Origin: JBEKDJ01 sp050014415
GTDB lineage: Bacteria; Desulfobacterota; BSN033; UBA1163
Assembly: GCA_050014415.1 (NCBI GenBank)
Contig: JBEKDJ010000346.1
Location: 1-7,364, forward strand
Direction: 5' to 3'
DNA length: 7,364 nt
Under the pieces are notes generated by a model. That model was not told the origin of the DNA and ran no database searches. It was given only the letters and a program-made list of their open reading frames with translations. Shown here one piece after another: positions 1 through 6,363 of this stretch (position 1 is the stretch's first letter; every line of letters starts with the position of its first letter). The position numbers and the translations under genes were made by a program.

Positions 1-2265
1 GGGATTCCTCTCTTTGATCGCCCTGCACACCTCCCAACCCGACATCCCCGGCATTCCCAAATCGGTCAGGACAATATCATACTCTTTCTCATTAAATAAC
101 CGAATCCCTTCCTCCCCATTCTTCGCCACATTGACCTGATGGTTCACTCGAGTCAGTATCCGGCAAAGCACGCTTCTCACAGATTCCTCATCATCAATCA
201 CCAGAATTCGTGCCTCCTTCTTCTCTTTAATCAGCGGTGGCGAACTAGGCAGCCCTGGCGCCTCCTCCATGGCCCCCATACAAATCGGCAATGAGATGGT
301 AAAGGTCGCCCCCTGCCCTACTTTGCTCTCTACATCGATCTCCCCTCCCATCCTTTTGATCACTCCATAGGACATACTCAATCCTAGACCCGTGTTACTA
401 AAGGGTTTCGTCGTAAAGAAAGGCTCGAATATCTTTTTTCTTACCTCCTCCTTAATCCCCACCCCCGTGTCTGCAATCTCGATACATACCCTCTCGCCCC
501 TTTGAAAGGTCCTTATCTGGACCCTCCCTCCTTCGGGCATCGCCTCTACGGCATTGAATAACATGTTGGTGATCACCTCCCTCAATTCTGAGGTGCTCCC
601 TGCCACAGGGGGGATTTCCTCACAATGTGTAACCATCTCGATCCGGATCCCCTTGCCCTGGGCTTCATCCCGCCACTTCGGCCGGGTGATCTCCATCGCA
701 TCTCTGGCTATGGAGTTGACATCCAGTTTATGTGCGTCCTGATGAACCTTCCTTCTCGTAAACTCTTGAAGCCGTCGGACGGTCTGAGCGCTCCCTCTGG
801 CTACCTTCTCAATCATCTGAAGGGATTCCTTAAACTCTCCATCTTTTACGTTGTAGAGCATCAACTGCGTATTTCCAAGGATCGCTGCCAGGGCATTGTT
901 GAAATCATGGGCCACCCCACTGGCCATCTCCCCTACCGCCCGTAGCTTCTCAGCCTGAAGCAACTGCTCTTCCATCCGCTTCTTCTCCGTGATGTCCTTC
1001 AAAATGACGATCAGGTTGACATGCCCTTTCGAGTCTTTGATGCTGCGAGCACTGATCTCCGCATGCCTCACCCCTCCATCTTTACGAATAATATTGAGCT
1101 CAAAATGGGGGGATAACTTGATCCCCTTCCTCCGCTGCTCCTCTCGATCAGCCAACAACCTCTTGCTCTCCTCATCATGATAGTCTCTTAAATCCGTCCC
1201 AATGAGCTCCTCCCGGCTATAATCGAGAATCTCTGTGAATCTCTCATTGACATATTTAAACCGATAGTCGATACCAATCACACAGACCCCATCCAGAGTC
1301 CCTTCAATCACGGTCCTGTATTTTTGCTCCGATTCTCTGATCTCATTGAGCAGAAGCGAATTCTCAATCGAACCGGATAGCGCCGTGGCAACTTGTCTCA
1401 GAAAAGGAAAATGCCCTTCTGAAAAATGACTGACCTCCTGACTCCCAAAGTTCATGGTTCCAAAGACCTTCCCCTTATATTCCAATGGAAACACCAGTGA
1501 AGACTTCATCCCTTCTAAAAGAAGCTTCTGATCCATCCAGGAATGAGACTGCTCAATGTCTTGCACAATGACCCCAACTCCCGTCCTCACCACCTCTCCA
1601 AAGACGGTCCCTTCTCTCGGATAAATCGTCCCCTTCTCCAATCCCTCGCTCTCATCGCCCTCTTCTAACCCAAAATAGTGAAACCCTTCTCTTCCTCCAT
1701 CCAAAAGCGTGATGCTCATCCGCTCAGAATCCAATACCCTCTTCAATTCAGAATGGACCGCCTCGATCACCTGTTTCACATCGGGGCTGGAAGCCAGGAT
1801 CTTATTGATATTATTCACCACCTCTTTCTCTATCTCCAATCGCTTCTCTTCGGTGATCTCTCTGGCCAGATCGACCACCCCCACCATCTCCCCTGTCTCA
1901 TCAAAAATAGGAAACGTATAGTATCGAAACAGGCCCTTTAGATATTGACTCTCCCTCTCTCCTGATCCATTTTTCTTTGTCCTCAATGTCTCCGTGATGT
2001 AACAGTCTTCACAAGGCTTATCGCTGTCATAGAAAACCTTAAAGCACTTCTTTCCGATCAACTCGTCCGGTTTTAAGCCCGTACGTTTGAATGTCGCCTT
2101 GTTTGCCCGAAGAATCCGATAATCCTTATGTCGGATGGTGATGAGGTCTGTGACGGTGTCAAACGTCGTCTCCCACTCCGATTTGGCCTTGGCTACTTTG
2201 GAAAAGAGTTTAGCATTCTCAAGGGCGAGACCAATTTGATTCCCGATGCTCTTCAACAAATTCTT
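1..2265 (-). CDS. Multi-sensor hybrid histidine kinase, 3' part (frame-disrupted from its 5' part; C-terminus cut by window edge)
   Basis: I translated this whole stretch by hand: 755 codons with no stop, in a frame different from that of the upstream piece (2219-3325). Domain order: the end of a GAF domain (about 2259-2190), PAS (about 2160-1830), a full GAF (about 1830-1345), PAS (about 1335-970), DHp, HATPase and receiver. The DHp H-box reads GVAHDFNN, with the phosphoacceptor His codon at 907-909. The ATPase has an N-box NMLFNAVEA (541-567), G1 DTGVGI (454-471), F-box IFEPFF (415-432) and G2 TGLGLS (376-393). The receiver begins with acidic pair DD (190-195) and has its phosphoacceptor Asp in the TDLGMPG motif (61-63). 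The conserved Thr/Ser and Lys lie beyond the edge. There is no credible start in this frame: only weak TTG codons before an ATG at 1887, inside a PAS domain. It is thus the continuation of the upstream gene, and would autophosphorylate and relay to its own receiver if the two were joined. The signal and target are unknown. Confidence 0.88.
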
Positions 2266-3325
2266 CTATCAACGCTGGAACTTTCCGAAAGGACGAATAT
2301 TCATTCATGAAGGATGTGACGGGTTGTTTCAAAAGGATGGCTTTTCCTGAAACCCCTTCACCGCTTTTGAAAACTTTCCCATCTTCAATGATTGCAAGGG
2401 GGAGTCCGCTGTGAGATTTCCTTTCAAGCGTATCTCCCCCCTCGTTCAACAGATAGATCGCTCCCATTTCAAACCCTGTCAAACTCATTGCCTTCTCCAA
2501 GGCCATAGGAAGAAGCATGTCCAGATCGACTAAGGCCTGATTGATCAAATCCCCCATCTCATTAAGGGCTTCGAGTTCCAGGGTCCTCTGAACCAGTTCT
2601 TCTTCCATCTTCTTCCGGGAGGAGATGTCTTTAATGATGCCTGCATAGCCAATAATATCACCTGAATCATTTTTCCTGGCACTGGCTGTAATTAAGACGT
2701 CAATTGGGGTCCCATCCTTTCTTTTTAGTTTACTCTCAAAATCTTTGACAAACCCTTCTTTGCTAATTTCATTCCGAAATCTCTTCCGCTCCTCCGGGTT
2801 GAGGTAAGCATCCCTCACCCGGATCTTATAAAGCTCTTCTTTATTCTCGCAACCGAGCATTTCCACCCCTGCTGGATTGACATCGATGAATTTCCCCTCG
2901 TGAGAAGTCACATAAACCATGTCTTTCGAATTCTCAAAAATCCTCTGGTATTGCTCTTCGGCCTCTCGCAAGGCTTCCCTTGATTGCTTCAGAGCCTGAA
3001 CCATGTGATTGAAAGATTCAGTGAGAACCCCCAATTCATCTTTTGTAGTGGGCTCGATATCAGTATCCCAATCCCCCGTTGCCACCTTTTCCATCTCCTC
3101 AGACAGCCGTTTGATTGGAAGGGTCAACTTCTTTGTTAGGAAAAGAGTGAAGAGGATCCCTACAATCAGGACTGTCCCTTCAATTGTAATGAGCGACCTC
3201 CTCCAATCCTGATGGTAGATTTCAACAATGCTGCTGAACCCTGCAAGGATGAGCGGGATGGCGGCCAAGAGGGTTGGAAAAACCATCCACTTCAATGTCA
3301 GACTTTTTGAAATCCTTGTTGTCAT
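2219..3325 (-). CDS. Multi-sensor hybrid histidine kinase, 5' part (TM-HAMP-PAS-truncated GAF)
   Basis: This is the sensory N-terminus of the kinase, 368 residues from the chosen ATG. Two hydrophobic segments (about 13-33 and 47-64) flank a loop of only about 13 residues, so there is no real periplasmic sensor domain. HAMP follows at about 65-117, then a PAS/PAC at about 124-240 (ending in GIIKDISSRKKMEEEL), then a GAF from about residue 250. The GAF runs normally to VPALIEE (349-355), after which the residues FVEEHRESNWSRP are an out-of-frame reading of LLKSIGNQIG, the usual end of a GAF. The reading frame opens further upstream (to 3379), but the ATG at 3325 is preferred: it has AAAGGAG ten bases before it and overlaps the stop of the HTH gene as ATGA. 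As it stands the product would be a membrane protein without kinase domains. See the junction entry at 2222-2268. Confidence 0.88.
   Translation of the reverse strand: MTTRISKSLTLKWMVFPTLLAAIPLILAGFSSIVEIYHQDWRRSLITIEGTVLIVGILFTLFLTKKLTLPIKRLSEEMEKVATGDWDTDIEPTTKDELGVLTESFNHMVQALKQSREALREAEEQYQRIFENSKDMVYVTSHEGKFIDVNPAGVEMLGCENKEELYKIRVRDAYLNPEERKRFRNEISKEGFVKDFESKLKRKDGTPIDVLITASARKNDSGDIIGYAGIIKDISSRKKMEEELVQRTLELEALNEMGDLINQALVDLDMLLPMALEKAMSLTGFEMGAIYLLNEGGDTLERKSHSGLPLAIIEDGKVFKSGEGVSGKAILLKQPVTSFMNEYSSFRKVPALIEEFVEEHRESNWSRP
2222..2268 (-). other. Frame break and internal deletion inside the first GAF domain of the kinase
   Basis: The two kinase frames are both open only between the in-frame stop of the downstream frame (TAG at 2266-2268) and the stop of the upstream frame (TGA at 2219-2221), so the break lies here. 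Upstream coding ends with ALIEE and downstream coding resumes with LLKSIGNQIGLALENAKLF. In the second GAF of the same protein, the matching points (LLLEG at about 1507-1521 and LRQVATALSGSIENSLLL at about 1351-1404) are about 37 residues further apart, filled by the beta-strand core containing VFPLEYKGKVFGTMNFG. The first GAF lacks that core entirely. An internal deletion of about 110 nt, not a multiple of three, explains both the missing segment and the frame change. It could be a genuine mutation or an assembly error. Confidence 0.75.
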
Positions 3326-3507
3326 GATCCGATCTCTCCTTTCAAGAATCGATATAACTCTGATTGGAGGATCCTCCATCCCTTTCCTGCTTTAATAGCC
3401 TTAATTCTCCCGAGATGAATATATTTGAGGAAGGTAGGTTTGGAGATCTTCAAGTATTTAATCGCTTCTTCAGTGGTTAAGACAAGGTTCTCACTCATGA
3501 AAGACAT
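3322..3507 (-). CDS. Small excisionase/BldC-family helix-turn-helix DNA-binding protein
   Basis: A 61-residue protein that is almost wholly one HTH_17 (excisionase-type, MerR-like winged) domain. LTTEEAIKYLKIS (10-22) forms the first helix, KPTFLKYIHLGRI (23-35) the recognition helix, KAIKAGKGWRI (36-46) the wing and LQSELYRFLKG the last helix. The pattern closely follows the family form in which an alpha-helical L-x-E-A-A-x-Y-L is followed by a G-R/K-I turn and a W-R-I wing. GGAGGT at 3514-3519, six bases before the ATG, supports this start over the internal ATG at 3498. Its stop codon overlaps the kinase start as ATGA, so the two are translationally coupled. No integrase or phage gene is nearby, so a role as a transcription factor working with the kinase is more likely than one in phage excision. 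The target DNA is unknown. Confidence 0.85.
   Translation of the reverse strand: MSFMSENLVLTTEEAIKYLKISKPTFLKYIHLGRIKAIKAGKGWRILQSELYRFLKGEIGS
3336..3342 (-). promoter_or_regulatory. Ribosome binding site deciding the kinase start
   Basis: AAAGGAG lies ten bases upstream of the ATG at 3325 and inside the 3' end of the HTH gene. It favours that ATG over the upstream start at 3379, which would give an 18-residue extension overlapping the HTH gene. Confidence 0.7.
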
Positions 3508-3536
3508 TCAATTACCTCCATTTTTTCCCAATTAGC

Positions 3537-3552
3537 TGCAAGAGATATGCCA
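3537..3552 (-). promoter_or_regulatory. Candidate sigma-54 (-24/-12) promoter of the HTH-kinase operon
   Basis: The minus strand reads TGGCATATCTCTTGCA. Against the sigma-54 consensus TGGCACG-N4-TTGCW it matches all of TGGCA and TTGCA with exactly the right spacing; only the two bases after TGGCA differ. A T precedes it, also as in the consensus. Placing the GC at -13/-12 puts the transcript start near 3526, which leaves a 19-nt leader containing GGAGGT and the ATG at 3507. That compact fit with the gene start supports the call. It implies activation by an enhancer-binding protein encoded outside this window. Confidence 0.65.
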
Positions 3553-3605
3553 AAAGAACAAAATGAGAGATTCCCTAATTACAATCGACCGAATTCTAAA
3601 CACTA

Positions 3606-3631
3606 TTTGATTTCTCGAGAAAAGATTCAAA
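3606..3631. promoter_or_regulatory. Dyad-symmetric site upstream of the sigma-54 promoter (possible enhancer site)
   Basis: A perfect 12-bp palindrome TTTCTCGAGAAA (3611-3622) sits inside a second inverted pair, TTTGA (3606-3610) and TCAAA (3627-3631), with a four-base asymmetry on one side. Its centre is about 90 bp upstream of the predicted start near 3526, a usual distance for an enhancer-binding protein site. The function is inferred from position and symmetry only. Confidence 0.35.
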
Positions 3632-3653
3632 CCCAAAACTACCACAATAAAAG

Positions 3654-3669
3654 TGACAAATTATTGTCA
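3654..3669. promoter_or_regulatory. Inverted repeat TGACAA-N4-TTGTCA (possible operator or enhancer site)
   Basis: Perfect 6-bp arms around the four-base spacer ATTA, centred about 135 bp upstream of the predicted sigma-54 start. On the minus strand the right arm also provides a TTGACA (3665-3670). The only -10-like partner, TATTGT, is just 15 bases away, so a sigma-70 promoter here is weaker than the sigma-54 reading. Confidence 0.3.
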
Positions 3670-3948
3670 AAAATCATATTGAATAGTGCCTCAATTCCAC
3701 AAATCGATACCACAAAAAGGCGGAGTAAGGCAGGACGGCAAACGCGGTAGCAATCGAACACAAGCTTCGCTTAAACAGACTATCGGGTATTTTTTCTAAG
3801 GTGGGGTAGATGGCTTATTTGGCCTCAACAGGAAAAGGGCTTGATTCTTAAATAGAATAGGAACTGATGTGAAATATCAAAGAGTAAGGCTCCAAGTTAT
3901 AGGGAAAGAGAGGAAAACTTCGATCGCCTTGGTCAACCCCCTGATTTC

Positions 3949-5241
3949 TTAATCATCGAATTTCCCTGCCCCTCCCTTGTCGCTTCCAAGGCTGGAGGCT
4001 CGTTCTGTGATCTTGCTTTCCGTCCATTCCGAAGGGTTTTCTACCCGGGCGACCTTAGGACCGAGATCATGGGAACCTGCCTTCAAAATGGCCTCGATGG
4101 CAAGGGGAGCGGTGTCCTGGGAGTTAAAGACTTCTGTCATCATTTTGTAGGCAAAGTCTTCTACTTCCTTTGCCATCCGATCCCTGATCTCTCTTGGTTG
4201 GGCAAGCAGTTTATTTTCAAACGGGAGGTTAAGATTTTTATAATCTCCCTTCTTCCAGCTTTTCGACTGGGCATAAGCCACCATCTCTGTCCACATTTCT
4301 TCAGAAACGCCCTCCCCTTTCACTTTGCTAAAATTTCCATCCGCGTCCAGAATGGCATTTCCATAATCATTCACCTGAACACCCCATGAGATCATCTGAA
4401 GGGCTGTGGCTACGTTAGCTTTTGTGGTGTGGGTTCTAATGGCAATTTGGCGAAGCCTTTCGGAACTGTTCCCGGACGTGCCATGCTGAGCACCCGAGAT
4501 CCCATATTTCTCCAAAACCTTGTGAATATCTGCGGTCAATTGTACATGAATCCCTGAATCCTTCTCTTCAATGCCATGAGTTGTCCCGTTGTTCAGAGCG
4601 ATCCAATCGGGGAAGATGTCATGGGCATTCAGCCCCTGGATGAGAAACAGGGCTTCCTCCACCGTAGAAAGTCCTTCTTCTCCTTTGATTTCACCCACCT
4701 CTGTTTCGAGGCCTGCCCATGTTGGGATAAAAGGATTGATGGCAATATTGGCTAGGAGGTTCCTGTCATCCGGAAGATGTGAGGCATCGATGGCAACCGA
4801 AGTCATTCCTGCGTCAAAGAAACTCCGGATCTCAATTTTGGCCGCTTCCAGATCCTTATCATTCTTAATCCCATAATGGTCGGAATGAATCGCGACCGGA
4901 ATGGTAATCCCAAGCTCATTGCAGATGGCATCGACGATCCTGGCAATATTCCAGTAGTTCACCGCACAATAGGCTTTTACGCCTCCTTCTGATTTTGCAA
5001 TCTCGATGATAACAGGAGCGTTGGCCCGCTGGGCGGCTTGGAGGGCTCCCCGGATGACAAATTGATTTCTGCCGTTTGCAGCCATTGCAATCGCCTTCCC
5101 TTTTGCGATCATGGCCCGATCTACCACTTTTCCTGTCACTATCAAGGCCTTGGAGTTTGGAAAAAGTTTCTGGATGTTCGGCGGTCGTCCAATCTCAAGG
5201 GCTTTTTTGAAATCGGCTTTGGAGATTTTTGGCTTTGCCAT
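3949..5241 (-). CDS. fba: Class II fructose-bisphosphate aldolase, long form
   Basis: A cytosolic Zn-dependent aldolase that reversibly joins dihydroxyacetone phosphate and glyceraldehyde-3-phosphate into fructose-1,6-bisphosphate. Family motifs are in order: HSDHY at 119-123 (D121 the likely catalytic Asp and H122 a zinc ligand), a Glu-rich loop ETEVGEIKGEEG at 179-190, NNGTTHG at 217-223 (H222 likely zinc ligand), GAQHGTSG at 250-257 (H253 likely zinc ligand, followed by the phosphate-binding Gly/Ser loop), and QVNDYGN at 289-295. At 430 residues it is much longer than common class II enzymes (about 310-360), with extra N-terminal residues and a long C-terminal region after about 300. The ATG at 5241 is backed by AAAAGGAG eight bases upstream (5250-5257). 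It lies 91 bp after fbp and makes that enzyme's substrate. A tagatose-bisphosphate or other sugar-bisphosphate specificity cannot be excluded from sequence alone, but the fbp neighbour favours FBP. Confidence 0.92.
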   Translation of the reverse strand: MAKPKISKADFKKALEIGRPPNIQKLFPNSKALIVTGKVVDRAMIAKGKAIAMAANGRNQFVIRGALQAAQRANAPVIIEIAKSEGGVKAYCAVNYWNIARIVDAICNELGITIPVAIHSDHYGIKNDKDLEAAKIEIRSFFDAGMTSVAIDASHLPDDRNLLANIAINPFIPTWAGLETEVGEIKGEEGLSTVEEALFLIQGLNAHDIFPDWIALNNGTTHGIEEKDSGIHVQLTADIHKVLEKYGISGAQHGTSGNSSERLRQIAIRTHTTKANVATALQMISWGVQVNDYGNAILDADGNFSKVKGEGVSEEMWTEMVAYAQSKSWKKGDYKNLNLPFENKLLAQPREIRDRMAKEVEDFAYKMMTEVFNSQDTAPLAIEAILKAGSHDLGPKVARVENPSEWTESKITERASSLGSDKGGAGKFDD

Positions 5242-5273
5242 GGTCTTTTCTCCTTTTGCGCTGACTTGTGTCG

Positions 5274-5338
5274 GTGATTCGTGATTCGGTTCTTTAACCC
5301 TTAAATCAGAATTCTCAACCTCGACCTTAGTCTTAACC
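5274..5338. repeat. Short degenerate repeats in the fbp-aldolase spacer
   Basis: The spacer carries a tandem duplication GTGATTC-GTGATTC (5274-5287). At 5314-5338, reaching across the fbp stop codon, it also has low-complexity CAACCT/CGACCT/TAACCT words (on the minus strand GGTTAAG, AAGGTCGAG, GGTTGAG). There is no terminator-like hairpin, so transcription probably continues from fbp into the aldolase gene. Confidence 0.4.
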
Positions 5339-6322
5339 TTTTGTTTTCAATACCTGAGCAATATTCTCTACCAATCTCTTGGAACCTACGTAGAGCGCGG
5401 TTCGCTGATGATGTTTTTCTGGCTGAATCTCAAGAATTGGGACTCCCGCCTCGTTGACAGCCATCCCACCCGCTTCGCGGCACATGAAAGCCACTACCGC
5501 AGCTTCATACATCAAGCGCAGCTTGCCCTCGGGACGGTTCTTTTTTGGATTCGGATGATTAACAATAGCCGGGTACATGAACATACCGCCGTTTGCAAGG
5601 ATCCTGTGAAAATCTCCGGCTAACGCGCCAAGGTACCTGAAAGCATATTTGCTTTCATTCTCCGTGATCCATTTCTGAACCCCCTTAGCATAGGTGTAGC
5701 GGTTAGACGCGTTAAAGGATAATTCCCAGCTTTTTGCGTCTTCGGGCAGCATCATCCGGGTAGGCCTAACAAAAGTCATCGTCTCATCGATGTGGAACCG
5801 CCAAGTACCCGCATCCTTGAGCCCGAGTGTGAACGTTCCGGTGGGAATCACAAACATGCCGGCAGCGATATAGTCTTTTCCAGCCCTCAGATGACCGTCC
5901 TCAGAACCTTCAAGATTACGTTTTGCAATCCCGAATAGAAAACCGACCGGCAGCCCATGCGGGATATTGGATGAACCATCCATCGGGTCGAAATAGACAA
6001 GATAACGTCCCCCATCAGGATTGATCGATATGATTTCTTCCGATTCCTCACTGACCGCATGAATGACCCGGCCTGAGGTCGTCAAATAATGAACAGTGAT
6101 TTCTTGCGCGATCTGATCCATACGCATGACATCCTCACCTTGCACATTGACGTCACCTGCTAAGCCGAGATTGCCTCTTAAGGCACCCGTCAGGTAGTAT
6201 TGCTGGATATGCTTTGCTGCACTGATCATTGCATCCATAAGAATCAGGAAGTGGTAGGTGCGGTCATGTTTCTCCTGGTGTTGGAGAAGGAAATTCATGA
6301 AGGTTTGTTCGAATCGGATCAT
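5333..6322 (-). CDS. fbp: Class I fructose-1,6-bisphosphatase
   Basis: It hydrolyses fructose-1,6-bisphosphate to fructose-6-phosphate and phosphate, with Mg2+, in the cytosol: the one-way step of gluconeogenesis and part of the Calvin cycle. It has 329 residues, normal for the class I family. Diagnostic motifs: SEESEE at 91-96 (metal-binding Glu pair E92/E93), FDPMDGSSN at 111-119 (metal Asp D112 and D115, the family signature), ASNRYTY at 205-211, GALAGDFHRILANGG at 232-246, FMYP at 248-251, and GKLRLMYEAA at 266-275 with the substrate Lys and metal-ligand Glu (E273). The frame opens from a GTG at 6346, but the ATG at 6322 has AAAGGAG five bases before it (6328-6334) and is the better start. 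It follows miaB by 41 bp and precedes the aldolase by 91 bp. No motif is missing, so the enzyme should be active. Confidence 0.95.
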   Translation of the reverse strand: MIRFEQTFMNFLLQHQEKHDRTYHFLILMDAMISAAKHIQQYYLTGALRGNLGLAGDVNVQGEDVMRMDQIAQEITVHYLTTSGRVIHAVSEESEEIISINPDGGRYLVYFDPMDGSSNIPHGLPVGFLFGIAKRNLEGSEDGHLRAGKDYIAAGMFVIPTGTFTLGLKDAGTWRFHIDETMTFVRPTRMMLPEDAKSWELSFNASNRYTYAKGVQKWITENESKYAFRYLGALAGDFHRILANGGMFMYPAIVNHPNPKKNRPEGKLRLMYEAAVVAFMCREAGGMAVNEAGVPILEIQPEKHHQRTALYVGSKRLVENIAQVLKTKG

Positions 6323-6327
6323 AGCAT

Positions 6328-6334
6328 CTCCTTT
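6328..6334 (-). promoter_or_regulatory. Ribosome binding site deciding the fbp start
   Basis: AAAGGAG lies five bases upstream of the ATG at 6322 and downstream of the competing GTG at 6346. This selects the shorter 329-residue form, whose N-terminus begins MIRFEQTF. Confidence 0.75.
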
Positions 6335-6363
6335 CGGTAGCAGCACTTCCGGCCCACGTCGCT

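Larger units (their letters stand above)
3508..3948. other. Intergenic region between the aldolase and the HTH gene
   Basis: A 441-bp AT-rich gap. The part nearest the HTH gene (3508-3670) holds the candidate sigma-54 promoter and two dyads described separately. The pair CACTATT (3601-3607) and AATAGTG (3682-3688) is a further inverted repeat, which may be chance. From about 3715 to 3948 I found no gene, no convincing hairpin-plus-T-run terminator for the aldolase, and no recognisable RNA; the best hairpin there has a 5-bp stem (ATTCT/AGAAT, about 3844-3858). The short plus-strand reading frame at 3547-3750 is not judged real. Confidence 0.6.

Noticed and set aside
625..945. Plus-strand frame of 106 codons opposite the kinase DHp and ATPase region
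   Set aside because: The minus strand here encodes the H-box and nearby kinase sequence without stops, so the plus-strand frame is a shadow.
2222..2268. Programmed ribosomal frameshift joining the two kinase parts
   Set aside because: A +1 shift at TTT-G would join the frames, but there is no canonical slippery site and the GAF core of about 37 residues would still be missing. A deletion explains more.
3322..3507. Phage or plasmid excisionase marking an integrated element
   Set aside because: No integrase, att-like repeat or phage gene is present, and coupling with a kinase argues for a chromosomal regulator.
3643..3670. Sigma-70 promoter TTGACA...TATTGT on the minus strand
   Set aside because: The spacer is only 15 bases, the -10 is poor (4 of 6) and it would leave a leader of over 100 nt; the sigma-54 site fits the gene start better.
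3547..3750. Plus-strand open frame of 67 codons in the large intergenic gap
   Set aside because: Its ATG lies inside the sigma-54 motif of the opposite strand, no proper Shine-Dalgarno precedes it, and its Asn/Lys/Ser-rich composition is what AT-rich non-coding DNA gives. No family resemblance.
3760..3948. Rho-independent terminator after the aldolase gene
   Set aside because: No stem of more than five base pairs followed by a T-run on the minus strand was found.
4069..4389. Plus-strand frame of 106 codons opposite the aldolase gene
   Set aside because: It is a shadow of the antisense aldolase coding sequence, which has all its catalytic motifs; no RBS or family motif of its own.
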